Of a DNA stretch of 64,000 bases, positions 1-8,555 are shown in pieces; the stretch's first letter is position 1, and each line of letters begins with the position of its first letter. The position numbers and the translations under genes are program-made. Location: NCBI RefSeq assembly GCF_000429905.1, contig NZ_AUCT01000003.1, positions 62,001 through 126,000 on the forward strand, written 5' to 3'. Below the pieces are notes generated by a model. That model was not told where the DNA came from. It did not search any database and saw only the letters and a program-made list of their open reading frames with translations. This DNA is from Desulfatibacillum aliphaticivorans DSM 15576 (lineage in GTDB: Bacteria > Desulfobacterota > Desulfobacteria > Desulfobacterales > Desulfatibacillaceae).

Positions 1-515
1 CTGTTAATATGGGCGGAGGGGAAGATCAGCACGGCCGAGTCCGGCGCCATGGCTGCGTAGATTTTTTCGAAGCGGGGGCACTCCCGGACGGGGAAGGCGC
101 TTGCTGAATCGCCTATTTGCGATGCAATCCAGGCGAACCGGGCGGGGAAACGGCACACGGCGTGGGGCTTTTCCGCGTCTTCATCCCAGGGTTGAAAAAA
201 GGCCTGAAGGTCGGCCAAAAGCTCGGCTTGCGGGTTTTTCTTGCCGTCCGGCGCCAGAAAAAAATTTGGGTCGTCCACCCGGCTTTTAAAGCCGGACCCT
301 TGTTTTTGATAATGGAGCAATACATGCCAGTAAGGATTCTGATGCAGCTTTTCGGCCAGGGCTCTATCGATTATTGTTTCCAAGTCCGTGGGGGATTGCG
401 CGATGCAAAGGCCGGGAAGGACAAGCAGGGCGATCAGGCAGCAAAAAAAGGAGAAACCCCGCCTGAAAACAAGCGGGGCCTCCCCTTTGGTATTTTGCAA
501 GCCGGATTTACCCAC
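1..515 (-). CDS. DUF4105 (Lnb N-terminal periplasmic domain) protein, 3' part outside window
   Basis: This minus-strand reading frame is open from base 515 to the left edge and continues beyond it. It has no ATG; GTG at 515-513 (overlapping the stop of the DUF3015 gene by one base) or TTG at 500-498 are the candidate starts. The product begins with a hydrophobic signal sequence (LIALLVLPGLCIAQS) and then shows the N-terminal pattern I associate with DUF4105: NPYWHVLLHY, DDPNFFLAPDGKKNPQAELL, CRFPARFAWI and AVLIFPSAHINS just before the edge. The family is periplasmic or envelope-associated and its biochemical role is not established. It directly follows a DUF3015 gene, a pairing that fits an envelope operon. 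Family assignment is from remembered sequence pattern; start uncertain. Confidence 0.68.
   Translation of the reverse strand, partial: MGKSGLQNTKGEAPLVFRRGFSFFCCLIALLVLPGLCIAQSPTDLETIIDRALAEKLHQNPYWHVLLHYQKQGSGFKSRVDDPNFFLAPDGKKNPQAELLADLQAFFQPWDEDAEKPHAVCRFPARFAWIASQIGDSASAFPVRECPRFEKIYAAMAPDSAVLIFPSAHIN
443..478 (-). terminator. Terminator-like hairpin inside the start of the DUF4105 frame
   Basis: On the minus strand the arms CCCCGC (478-473) and GCGGGG (462-457) with a 10-nt loop are followed by a T-rich tract ending in seven T (449-443). It sits just downstream of the DUF3015 stop codon but within the first codons of the DUF4105 frame, so it could attenuate expression of the second gene. 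Confidence 0.45.
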
Positions 516-970
516 TACAATATGGCTTCGATATTCCTGAGTACGTCGGTGTGGGTCACCTGATCCGAAGGATAGATGGCGGTAAAGTTGTTTTGGAGCT
601 TGGAGTACAGCACAGGCCTTTGATCGGCCGGAACTTCCATGAGTGTCGCCAGGGTGTCCAGGTACTCGCCCTGCCCTTTGGCAATGTCGGAGGCCAGGTT
701 GTCCATGTTGTCGGCCACGAAGATGTTGATTTTTTCATTGTACACAATGCTGTCCGGCTTGTCGCAGTTGGATGTGCCGGAACTCATGCCGAACAACTGG
801 TTAGCGAAGCATCCGTTCAGAGTGGCTGCAAAAGTCTGGGAGACCAGGGACTCGTTGTTGTCGATCACCATGCTGCCCAAGCCGCAGCCGTAGTTGTTTT
901 GATCAGCAAATGCAACCGGACTGATCGCCAGGAAAATACAAAGTGCAGCCGCCAATAGACCTTTTTTCAT
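515..970 (-). CDS. DUF3015 family exported protein
   Basis: The 151-residue product starts with a clear signal peptide (MKKGLLAAALCIFLAISPVAFA, predicted cut before DQNNYGCGLG). The mature part has the DUF3015 pattern: NYGCGLGSM near its start, NQLFGMSSGTSNC in the middle and a helical C-terminus. Cysteines at the start and after SGTSN could form a disulfide. The start is well supported by AAGGAGG six bases before the ATG. Members of this family are small periplasmic proteins without assigned function. The gene is followed by the DUF4105 gene in the same direction with a one-base overlap if GTG 515 is used, suggesting a shared envelope role. Confidence 0.85.
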   Translation of the reverse strand: MKKGLLAAALCIFLAISPVAFADQNNYGCGLGSMVIDNNESLVSQTFAATLNGCFANQLFGMSSGTSNCDKPDSIVYNEKINIFVADNMDNLASDIAKGQGEYLDTLATLMEVPADQRPVLYSKLQNNFTAIYPSDQVTHTDVLRNIEAIL

Positions 971-1093
971 GGTTCCTCCTTGATTTGTTAGAGTTTAGTA
1001 TAGAGTTTTTATTGAAGATATGGCATATAATGCTCCAACCTTAATAGCAAGTTAAAAATCTGAATAAATCATTTTACTACGGGAGGGCTCTTC

Positions 1094-2239
1094 ATGACAA
1101 GGATACGGCCTGTTCTATTCACTTGTTTGGCTGCTGTTTTCATATTCGCCGGGTGTGCAGGGAAGTCCGCGGAAGTCTTTGTCCCATCTGACTTGAACGG
1201 CTCCATCAGGACAGGCCATCTGGTCCAAAAAGCCGATCATTTTTTGGTTATCCTCGACTGCTCAGGGTCCATGGCCGAAATGGTTGACGGCGAAAAAAAA
1301 TTCGTTCTGGCCCGGGAGGCGGTGCGCAAAATGATCGCCGGAATTCCTGAAGCGGAAATGAATTTCGAGGCCGGCCTCCGGGTGTTCGGCCTGACCATGA
1401 ATCCCTTTGTGGAGAGCACTACGGCCTTAGTGGACATGGAGCCTTTGGACAAAGCGGCTTATGACAAGGCCCTGGATAAAGTGACCTTCGCCACGGGCAA
1501 AAGCAATCTGGCCCTGGCCATCGCCCAGTCCTCCGACGACCTGGACAAAACAACAGGGGAAATCTCCCTGATTATCGTGACGGACGGCAAGGAAACCGAC
1601 GGGGAAGCCGCCCGGGCTTTGGAAGTCGTTAAAAACACCTACCGGGACCGTTTGTGCGTATACACCATTCAGGTGGGCCATGATCCGGCCGGAGAAAAAC
1701 TATTGGAGCGCCTTTCCAGAAAGGGGCAGTGCGGATATTCGGAAAATCTGGATAACGTGAACTCCCCCAAAGCCATGGCCTGCTTTATCGCCAGGAGCTT
1801 GTTGAAAAAAGGGCCGGACCAGGATGAAGACGGAGCGCCCGACCGCATTGACCTGTGCCCGAACACCCCGGCCGGCGCTTCGGTGGATGACTCAGGATGC
1901 TGGCAGTTGACCGGCCTGGAATTTAAAACCAATAAGGCGGACATCGCCAAAAAGTACTATCCAATCATGGACAAGGCGATTTGCGTGCTGAAGAAATACC
2001 CTGATCTCAAGGTGCTGATCGGCGGACATACGGACAGCCGCGGGCCTGACAAGTTCAACCTGGAGTTGTCCCAGGATCGCGCCCAGGCGGTCATGGACTA
2101 TATGGTGAAAAAGGGCGTCGCCCCTGAAAGGCTGTCCGTCCGGGGATTTGGCGCAGCCAAGCCCATTGCGGCCAACGACTCGAAAGAAGGCCGGGCGCAA
2201 AACAGGCGCGTCACCCTGACTCCTATTGCAGCAGAGTAA
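1094..2239 (+). CDS. vWA domain-OmpA C-terminal domain lipoprotein
   Basis: The 381-residue product has a lipobox (IFAGC, Cys21) so it is probably a lipoprotein. A von Willebrand A domain follows, with the metal-site motif D55-C-S57-G-S59 and a TDGKETDG stretch that fits the rest of the MIDAS. A short thrombospondin-type-3-like calcium segment (DEDGAPDRIDLCPNTP) links it to an OmpA-type peptidoglycan-binding domain (GGHTDSRGPDKFNLELSQDR, then AQNRRV at the end). The design anchors a protein-binding domain between outer membrane and murein. The ATG is preceded by GGGAGGG. The next gene starts 34 bases downstream, so the two are probably cotranscribed. The partner bound by the vWA domain is unknown. 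Confidence 0.85.
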   Translation: MTRIRPVLFTCLAAVFIFAGCAGKSAEVFVPSDLNGSIRTGHLVQKADHFLVILDCSGSMAEMVDGEKKFVLAREAVRKMIAGIPEAEMNFEAGLRVFGLTMNPFVESTTALVDMEPLDKAAYDKALDKVTFATGKSNLALAIAQSSDDLDKTTGEISLIIVTDGKETDGEAARALEVVKNTYRDRLCVYTIQVGHDPAGEKLLERLSRKGQCGYSENLDNVNSPKAMACFIARSLLKKGPDQDEDGAPDRIDLCPNTPAGASVDDSGCWQLTGLEFKTNKADIAKKYYPIMDKAICVLKKYPDLKVLIGGHTDSRGPDKFNLELSQDRAQAVMDYMVKKGVAPERLSVRGFGAAKPIAANDSKEGRAQNRRVTLTPIAAE

Positions 2240-2273
2240 ACGCAAAGCGCGGACAAGCAGTAAGGATTGTTTG

Positions 2274-2978
2274 ATGAACAGGCTATTTAAGACATTGAAA
2301 AAAAAAGCGGCCGTGGCCATGGTTGCAGCCATGGCCATGGGCTGCCTTTGGGCGCCTCCGGCCCGGTCAGGGGAAATGGCCGTGGATTTGAGCGCCCTGA
2401 TTTATGAAACGCAAAAAGCCTCCCGAGCCATGGAGGACGTGCTTCTGGCATGGTGGGTCCCCCAGGAATTATGGCTTATGTTTCTTTCCCAATCTCAAAG
2501 CGTGAGCGAGGAGGAAAAGCAAAAATACCTGGAGATCATGGATCCCTACATGGTTTTTTTGGTGGTGGACGGAACCATTGGCGAAGACGGACGCCCCCAT
2601 TTTCAAGCCAGGGAGGACGTCCTTAACGCTTTGGTCCTGGAGGATGCAGCGGGAAACAAGTATAAAACCCTGCGCGGGACAGAAATCAGCCAGGAGGCCA
2701 AGGATTTTCTTTCCCGCGTTTTTCCTTCCTTTGCGCGCAGTCTGGGGCCATTGGGAAACAACCTCTATTATGCCGTTTTTACATCGAAAAACAGCAAGGG
2801 GGAACCCATCGCAAACGTCTTTACGGAGGGCGCCTTCGTCCTGCACATGGCAAAGCGTTCCTTTAGGTGGAGAACGCCCTTGGGAGCGTTGGTTCCGCCC
2901 AAACACTGCCCCATCACCGGCGAGGAGTTAAACGGCGGTTGGAAGTACAACCCATGGAACGGCGCAAAGTTGGATTAA
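2274..2978 (+). CDS. Exported protein of unknown function
   Basis: The 234-residue product begins MNRLFKTLKKKAAVAMVAAM and has a signal sequence ending near PPARSGEM; the C in MGCLW (MAMGC) could alternatively make it a lipoprotein. I chose the ATG at 2274 because AAGGA lies ten bases upstream; an in-frame TTG at 2226 overlaps the previous gene and has no better signal. I recognise no domain. The middle has a mixed alpha/beta pattern (YMVFLVVDGTIGEDGRPHF, LYYAVFTSKN) and the end is rich in Trp, Pro and Gly (CPITGEELNGGWKYNPW), where the CP...GW pattern resembles a short zinc-ribbon-like tail but lacks a full cysteine set. It probably forms an operon with the vWA-OmpA lipoprotein. Confidence 0.75.
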   Translation: MNRLFKTLKKKAAVAMVAAMAMGCLWAPPARSGEMAVDLSALIYETQKASRAMEDVLLAWWVPQELWLMFLSQSQSVSEEEKQKYLEIMDPYMVFLVVDGTIGEDGRPHFQAREDVLNALVLEDAAGNKYKTLRGTEISQEAKDFLSRVFPSFARSLGPLGNNLYYAVFTSKNSKGEPIANVFTEGAFVLHMAKRSFRWRTPLGALVPPKHCPITGEELNGGWKYNPWNGAKLD

Positions 2979-3016
2979 TCCGGAATTTTCCGTTTAAAAA
3001 TCTGGGGCGTCTAAGC

Positions 3017-3418
3017 TCAGGGGAATTTAAGAAGCTCTTGGATGGCGGTAAGCAGATCGTTTTTCGGGATGGGCTTCTTAAAGGTTTTTAAAGCGCCGCA
3101 ACGGGCGGCAATGGACAAATACTCCGAGGCCGCCCCGTCGCGTCCCTGTTGGCCGCCCCCTGAAATGGCGATGATCTTAAGCTCCGGAAAATCCCGGCGA
3201 ATTTCAGTAATGGTGATGATGCCCTCTTTCTTGGGCATGACCATGTCCGCGATGACAAGGTCGGCCGGGTTTTTCTTCAAAAGCTCCATGGCGACTTCGC
3301 CGTTCTCGGCGGTCTCCACCAAATAGCCTTCACGTTCCAATGTTTGCGTGAGCATTTCCCTGACCTGACGTTCATCGTCAATCACCAGGATTCTATGGGC
3401 GGAATTTCCAAATGCCAT
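3017..3418 (-). CDS. Single-domain response regulator
   Basis: The product is essentially one receiver domain (133 residues from the ATG at 3418; an in-frame ATG at 3436 lacks a ribosome site). The acidic pair in ILVIDDERQ, phospho-acceptor Asp in VIADMVMPKKEG, the Ser in IIAISGGG and Lys in FKKPIP are all present. There is no output domain, so it should act as a phospho-relay or by protein contact. It resembles the receiver at 4530 (both have KIIAISGGG before helix 4), and the two flank an acyl-CoA synthetase subunit. No kinase is adjacent. It converges with the gene ending at 2978. Confidence 0.9.
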   Translation of the reverse strand: MAFGNSAHRILVIDDERQVREMLTQTLEREGYLVETAENGEVAMELLKKNPADLVIADMVMPKKEGIITITEIRRDFPELKIIAISGGGQQGRDGAASEYLSIAARCGALKTFKKPIPKNDLLTAIQELLKFP

Positions 3419-3827
3419 TATCCCAATATCCCCCATTTTGGTTTATCATTGCTTCACCGACCGCGGTCTGAAAAAATATCAATCCGTTGCATGAAACAGA
3501 GTCTTTTTTTGTATGCGGTTCAAGCCCTCCCCCATGAAAAAAAACCCTGAGGCGGACAACCTGATCGAGGTCTCAATACCACGGGCGGAGGGACCTGTCC
3601 ATGGCAATTTGCTCACAAAATTCAGGAGGATTGGTTTGGCCGCTTCATTGGCTGTTGGAGGTTTTGCCTCTTAAATATATCGATGAATTTGAATATTGAT
3701 CGCCCTGATTCGAAAAAGGCCGGAAAACTGGACACCCGGGCGTTTTCGTGATACCACTATACCAATTTGTTCCAGGCATTTCCGGGGCTGTCCTCAAGCG
3801 CCCCACATTTGTTCATTGGAGGAAAAA
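3419..3827. other. Intergenic region without recognised gene
   Basis: About 400 bases between divergent genes. Open frames here use TTG or run into the downstream gene without a ribosome site. I see an A+T-rich stretch around 3672-3702 that could hold the promoter of the ATP-grasp gene, but no clear -35/-10 pair. Confidence 0.4.
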
Positions 3828-4499
3828 ATGGAAATTATCGAAAAAGCCCTGGCCGCCGGGCGCAGCACCTTGTCCGAGTCTGAATCCAAGCAGATTTTAA
3901 ACCAATATAATATACCAATAACAAAAGAGATATTGGCGACAAACGCGCAGGAGCTGGATCAGGCGGTCCAAGAGATCGGATTTCCCCTTGTCATGAAGGG
4001 ATGCGCTGCGGATTTGGCCCATAAAACCGAGTCCGGACTGGTGAAGATAGACATTCGGGACGCACAGGAGGCTCGGGAGGCGTTTGAATCCATGATGGCC
4101 AAGATGGATTCGGCGGACAAAGGGGTGTTGGTGCAGGAAATGGTCAAGGGCAAACGGGAGTTGGTTGTGGGCCTGACCCGCGATCCCCAGTTCGGCCCAT
4201 GCGTGATGTTCGGCCTGGGCGGCATTTTTACGGAAGTCCTGGAAGACATTGCTTTTCGGGTGGCGCCTATCACCAAGGCGGACGCCCTGGATATGATGTC
4301 CGAAATTAAGGGAAAGAAAATCCTGGAAGCAATCCGCGGCATGGAAGCTGCGGACAAAGATATGCTTGCCGACATCCTGGTGGCTGTGGGCAAGTTAGGG
4401 GAGGAGAATCAGGCGGTGTCGGAAGTGGACATCAATCCCCTGATTTTAACCGGCGGAAAACCCGTTGCTGTGGATGCGCTGGTGGTTTTAGCCAACTAA
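3828..4499 (+). CDS. ATP-grasp (acyl-CoA synthetase, ADP-forming, beta-subunit type) protein
   Basis: The 223-residue product matches the ATP-grasp_5 unit of ADP-forming acetyl/acyl-CoA synthetases: PLVMKGCAADLAHKTESGLV (nucleotide lysine and the histidine region), VLVQEMVKGKRELVVGLTRD, FGLGGIFTEVLEDIAFRVAP and SEVDINPLIL near the end. Such subunits interconvert acyl-CoA + ADP + Pi and acid + ATP + CoA together with a CoA-binding alpha subunit. No alpha subunit lies in this window, so either it is encoded elsewhere or this is a stand-alone accessory. The start is decided by GGAGG at 3818-3822; the longer TTG frame at 3696 is not supported. Small response-regulator genes lie on each side. Confidence 0.88.
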   Translation: MEIIEKALAAGRSTLSESESKQILNQYNIPITKEILATNAQELDQAVQEIGFPLVMKGCAADLAHKTESGLVKIDIRDAQEAREAFESMMAKMDSADKGVLVQEMVKGKRELVVGLTRDPQFGPCVMFGLGGIFTEVLEDIAFRVAPITKADALDMMSEIKGKKILEAIRGMEAADKDMLADILVAVGKLGEENQAVSEVDINPLILTGGKPVAVDALVVLAN

Positions 4500-4529
4500 A
4501 TTGTGCTTGCGTGGGGGAACGAGGTTTTT

Positions 4530-4901
4530 ATGGCGCGCATTTTGGTTGTGGATGACGATGTCAACATCACATCCATGTTGAGGAGGCTTTTCCAAAGAAG
4601 AGGGTATGACGTAGACGAGGCCATAAACGGCAAACAAGCCTTGCAGGTAATGGATCAGAACCTGCCGGACCTGGTCATTACGGATATTATCATGCCTGAA
4701 ATGGAAGGCGCGGAATTGATTATGGAAATCCGCAAAAGGGCTCCGGGCGTGAAGATTATCGCCATTTCCGGAGGCGGACGGATTCAACCCGCGGACTACC
4801 TGGATCTGGCGGAAAAGCTGGGGGCGGAGTGTTCTTTCGCCAAACCGGTCAAGCAAAGCGATATGCTCGCCGCTGTGGAGCGCCTGCTGGAGACTGGTTG
4901 A
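4530..4901 (+). CDS. Single-domain response regulator
   Basis: A 123-residue receiver domain alone: acidic residues in ILVVDDDVN, acceptor Asp in VITDIIMPEMEG, Ser in IIAISGGG, Lys in FAKPVK. It starts 31 bases after the ATP-grasp gene, with GAGG upstream of ATG 4530, and is followed by an intrinsic terminator, so the two genes are likely one transcript. It is a paralogue of the receiver at 3017. Output must be by protein interaction; the partner kinase is not visible here. Confidence 0.9.
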   Translation: MARILVVDDDVNITSMLRRLFQRRGYDVDEAINGKQALQVMDQNLPDLVITDIIMPEMEGAELIMEIRKRAPGVKIIAISGGGRIQPADYLDLAEKLGAECSFAKPVKQSDMLAAVERLLETG

Positions 4902-4971
4902 TCGAGTAGGCAAAACTTCCTGAATTTTAAATAGAAATTTTTTTGCCTCAGGATGTTTTAAATGAATGGAC

Positions 4972-4999
4972 CGGCCGGATTTTTTCCGGCCGTTTTTTT
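4972..4999 (+). terminator. Intrinsic terminator
   Basis: Arms CGGCCGGA (4972-4979) and TCCGGCCG (4985-4992) followed by seven T. It ends the ATP-grasp/response-regulator transcript. Confidence 0.85.
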
Positions 5000-5040
5000 G
5001 TGCAAAAATTAGGATGCGGGGATGAGTCCAACCCGGCCAG

Positions 5041-5680
5041 CCCAGGCATGCAATGCCAGGGGCCTTCAGGCCAAAAGGGCGACCGGAAAAGGTAATTGAA
5101 ACCGGCCAGGACCAGCGGACGGGAGGCCTTGTTTTGGGCCTGAGTGTATTGTTTTTTGGGTGGCACTGGCACGGTAGTATCGTGCCAGTGTTGCGAAGCA
5201 ACAAAAGGCGCGGCCGAAAATGATTGTTGAAATTTGGGAAGGCCGGCGGGCGAATGGCGCCGGTTAGAAACTCGTTCCCATGCTTCGCGTGGGAATGAAT
5301 ATATAACTATTTGAAATCTATTAGTTATTTTTGTTCTATAAATTTTATCTGTTTTAAATGCGCCATCCTTTCGTCCATACTCCATGGATTCCACAGTCTG
5401 ATGGGTCGAACAACATACGCTGGCGCGCACTGGCAGGATACTGCTCTGCCAGTGTTACCCGCGGTTTTGGACAGGCTGTTCGTCCGGCTGAGTTTTATGG
5501 CGTTATTCTACCTCAAAGGTCGCTCCTTTTGCGCTGACGCGCCCAGGCACGGTACTGCTTTGCCTGGGGCGCCCTGGATCGGAGACGGCTTTTTATTACT
5601 CCTGCGGCGATACACTTTCCCCGGCCAGCTCTGGCATGCAATGCCAGGAGCCGTCAGGCCAATAAGGCGATCGCAAAAGG
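5041..5680. repeat. Mosaic of dispersed palindromic repeats, cluster 1
   Basis: The 860-base gap between 4901 and 5766 holds no convincing gene. It contains units of the window-wide repeat family: plus-strand units at 5041-5087 and 5158-5215 (CCAGGCA or ACTGGCAC hairpin followed by AAAAGGCGCGGCC and GGCCGGCGGGCGAA), a minus-strand unit at 5521-5573, and a plus unit at 5629-5680. A second element, the tail hairpin with CGTTCCCATGCTTCGCGTGG, lies at 5271-5319 on the minus strand. The same units recur near 19.2, 38.4, 44.6, 54.2 and 56.1 kb. Confidence 0.75.
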
Positions 5681-5765
5681 GACAAACGCCAATGGACTGG
5701 GTTAAAGTATGGATGTGCTGTAAAAATAGGCGCTTGGACATAGAAAAGTGTAATCCTCCATTTTT

Positions 5766-8144
5766 TCAACTGGAACCCATGACCTGAATGTTCACCGAAT
5801 CGCTGTTGCCGGCCATGTCCAGGACGGTGAGTTCGTGGTTGCCGGTCCGGGAAAACTGATAGGTGATGGACTCCCCTACCCCGGCTGACCCGATAAGGAT
5901 TCTATCCAGCATCCAAAAGAGCCTGCCCCGGCCGCCCAGGGCGGAAAGCTCCAGCACGGGCATGGCCCTGCTGGCTCCTGCCGGCCGAAGTACGGTGTCG
6001 GGCTGGACGTCCATGATCTTGATTACGGAAGGCGTTACGGATACCGCCTTGCCGCAGGCCGGGTCCATGGACGGGACGGCGGCCATGGCCTTTTCCCGCG
6101 GGGTAAGCCAAGGAGTCGCGGCCCGGGGCCACAGGGCGATTTTTTCGGCGGCGGGGTTGAATACCGGACAATCGGCGTCCACGCGCAGGCCGGTTTCCGG
6201 GTTGACCATGACGGTGATGGGGTTGCAGGTCCACTGGTCGTCCAGGCGATCGGGCAAGGTGGGCGGGATGACGCCGTCCAGAATCCAGGCGGTGCGCTTT
6301 TCCGCACACAGGGGATCGTTTTTTCCCTCGGGGGCTACGCCCAAGGGCCAGCCGATTTCCGCCCGGGATACCGAGGCAGGCATGGGCTGGAGCGCAAAAT
6401 CCCGGCGAGGCAGGCAGTCAAAGGCCGAAAACATCAACGGCGCGGCCGTGGCTCTGCCGTAAAATCCCGGGGACGGCGTTCCGTCCGGCCTGCCCACCCA
6501 GACGCCGATTGTGTATCCGCCGTAGGCTCCGATGGACCAGGAGTCTCGGAATCCATAGCTGGTGCCGGTTTTCCAGGCCACGCTTCTGGCCCAGCCGGCC
6601 ATGGGATTGCCGCCGGGCGCTCCGGGCCTGCGCTGGCGGGAGAGTATGTCCCGTATGATAAAGGCGGCGCCTGGCTTCATGAGCCTGCGTTCCCGCACGG
6701 GATCTTCCGTGGTCAGACGGGGCTTGCCAGCCAATCCTCCCCGGTCGAAGGCGGAGAAGGCGCCCACCATGGATTCCAGGTCAGCGCCTACGCCGCCCAG
6801 AATCATGGACAGATTGGGTTTGCCGTGGGGCGGAAAAGTCAGGTTCAAGCCTCCCTGGCGCAGGCGGGAGTCAAAAAAATCCGGGCCGATGCGATCCAAA
6901 AGGTCCACGGCCGGGATGTTCAGGGAGCGTTGCAAGGCCTGGGCCGCGCTTACCGGGCCGGAAAATCCGTCGGAAAAATTGCCGGGCCGGTATCCCGAAA
7001 AAGTGAAGGGTGCGTCCACCAGCAGGCTTTGGGAGTGGATGAGGCCTTCCTCCAGGGCGAAGGCGTATAAATACGGCTTAAGCGTGGAGCCGGGGCTGCG
7101 CACGGCCCGGATCATGTCCACGTGGCCGAACCGGGAGGCGTCCAGAAAGTCGGCGGAGCCCACGTAGGCCTTGACTTCCAAAGAGGCGTTTTCCATGACC
7201 AGGATCGCCGCCGAAGTTCCGTCCGGCGTGGAGGCGATGAATCGCTCGGCCATGGCTTCCAGGGCTTCCTGCAAAGCCGGATCGATAAAGGTCTGCACGG
7301 GCGCGTCGGGCCGGGCGTTTTCCTTAAGCCTGCGGGCCAAAAGCGGCGCCATCATGGGCCGGGGGGCGAACCCCGCGTCCACGCCTTCCATCATGGCTTC
7401 TTCGGCGATTTGTTTCGGCCACACGCCCTGAGAGACCATGCGCCTCAACACCTTGTCCCGGGCGCGCCTCGCCCTGTCCGGATGGCGATCGGGCCGAATA
7501 CGGCTGGGCGATTGGGGCAGCACGGCCAGCAAGGCGGCTTCGGCGTGGCTCAATTCCTTAGCCGGCTTGCCTAAATAAGTGAAACTGGCCGCCTGCACCC
7601 CCTCCACCGGGCCGCCGAAAGGGGCGTAATTCAGGTATAGAGTGAGGATTTCCTGCTTGTTGAAATGCCATTCCAGTTGCAGGGCGCGAAACATCTGCTT
7701 GCACTTGCCGGGAATGGTCTTGGAGTGAGGATCCAGGATGCGGCTCACCTGCATGGTCAGGGTGGATCCGCCCACCACCACGCCCTTTTGAGTGACAGTA
7801 GTCCAGAAAGCGCGAATCAGGGAAAACGGATTAACCCCCGGATGCTCATAAAAATGCTTGTCTTCATAAGTGATGAGCGCCTCCAGATACAGGGACGAAA
7901 CCTGATCCGGCGTCACCGGATAGCGCCACACCCCTTTTTCGTCCGGAAAAACCCGAAGGGGCGCGCCGTCCGCCGAGGCCACGGCCACGGCGAAGTCCCG
8001 GGAATCCCCTCCCGGCAAGGGGAGGGGAAACAGGGCGTCAGCCAGCAAAAAGGCCAGGGTCATGACAAAGGGCGCGGCTAAGGCGCAGGCCAGGACAAGC
8101 CCGCTTTTACGCTGCAACTCGTTTTTGATATGGTCTGTTTTCAT
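5766..8144 (-). CDS. pbpC: Penicillin-binding protein 1C (transglycosylase/transpeptidase)
   Basis: The 792-residue product has one N-terminal membrane anchor (VLACALAAPFVMTLAFLLA) and a family-51 glycosyltransferase domain with the catalytic ITYEDKHFYEHPGVNP and GGSTLTMQVSR motifs. A transpeptidase domain follows with SPGSTLKP (active Ser and Lys), SLN, and KTGTSYGFRDSW, then the PBP1C-specific C-terminal domain (PASRAMPVLELSALGG...). It would polymerise and cross-link murein on the outer face of the inner membrane. PBP1C is classically encoded beside a bacterial alpha-2-macroglobulin, as here, although a 411-base gap with a palindromic element separates the two. The ribosome site before ATG 8144 is weak. 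Confidence 0.93.
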   Translation of the reverse strand: MKTDHIKNELQRKSGLVLACALAAPFVMTLAFLLADALFPLPLPGGDSRDFAVAVASADGAPLRVFPDEKGVWRYPVTPDQVSSLYLEALITYEDKHFYEHPGVNPFSLIRAFWTTVTQKGVVVGGSTLTMQVSRILDPHSKTIPGKCKQMFRALQLEWHFNKQEILTLYLNYAPFGGPVEGVQAASFTYLGKPAKELSHAEAALLAVLPQSPSRIRPDRHPDRARRARDKVLRRMVSQGVWPKQIAEEAMMEGVDAGFAPRPMMAPLLARRLKENARPDAPVQTFIDPALQEALEAMAERFIASTPDGTSAAILVMENASLEVKAYVGSADFLDASRFGHVDMIRAVRSPGSTLKPYLYAFALEEGLIHSQSLLVDAPFTFSGYRPGNFSDGFSGPVSAAQALQRSLNIPAVDLLDRIGPDFFDSRLRQGGLNLTFPPHGKPNLSMILGGVGADLESMVGAFSAFDRGGLAGKPRLTTEDPVRERRLMKPGAAFIIRDILSRQRRPGAPGGNPMAGWARSVAWKTGTSYGFRDSWSIGAYGGYTIGVWVGRPDGTPSPGFYGRATAAPLMFSAFDCLPRRDFALQPMPASVSRAEIGWPLGVAPEGKNDPLCAEKRTAWILDGVIPPTLPDRLDDQWTCNPITVMVNPETGLRVDADCPVFNPAAEKIALWPRAATPWLTPREKAMAAVPSMDPACGKAVSVTPSVIKIMDVQPDTVLRPAGASRAMPVLELSALGGRGRLFWMLDRILIGSAGVGESITYQFSRTGNHELTVLDMAGNSDSVNIQVMGSS

Positions 8145-8325
8145 GCCAAGCTGCTTCTAAACAATCACCGATTTCGAGGGGACACGATACTTATCTCAAC
8201 CACCTTGTCCGGCTCATTTTTTCGTTGTTGCAGAGATAAGTTCATGTCCCCCCAACTCATGCCGCAATCATCATGCCTCCACGGGGATGACGGACAAAAA
8301 CGGCGACCGATCCAGCCATCTTGTA

Positions 8326-8542
8326 TTGTTGGGTTTCGCGGCGACGATGCAAACATTATAATGCGTTTAAGCCAGTCGCCATTTTTCCTGTTCAATATTC
8401 TGAATCAGCGCTCTACCCAACCTACGTTTTATCTATGAAAATAGTAGGTTGGGTAGAGCTTGCAGAACTTTTAAAAACAAGGATGTCCAGTTCTCGCCGG
8501 AATATTAATTATCGCCGAAAACATACGTGCGAAACCCAACAA
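8326..8542. repeat. 217-bp nested palindromic (MITE-like) element
   Basis: Outer perfect 14-bp inverted repeats TTGTTGGGTTTCGC (8326-8339) and its complement (8529-8542) enclose an inner perfect 16-bp pair, GCTCTACCCAACCTAC (8410-8425) and its complement (8444-8459). It contains no gene and splits the conserved macroglobulin-PBP1C pair. A degraded relative with TGTTGGGT arms is at 38193-38288. Confidence 0.75.
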
Positions 8543-8555
8543 ATGGACTCCCTTA

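Noticed and set aside
2226..2273. Upstream TTG start for the exported protein at 2274
   Set aside because: It overlaps the preceding gene and would bury the signal peptide behind 16 charged residues.
5158..5175. TGGCACTGGCACGG in the repeat as a sigma54 site
   Set aside because: The GG-to-GC spacing is not ten bases and the sequence is the stem of the dispersed repeat.
4488..5430. Minus-strand frames of 238 and 160 codons
   Set aside because: They run through the response regulator antisense, a terminator and the repeat cluster; the apparent protein is translated repeat DNA.
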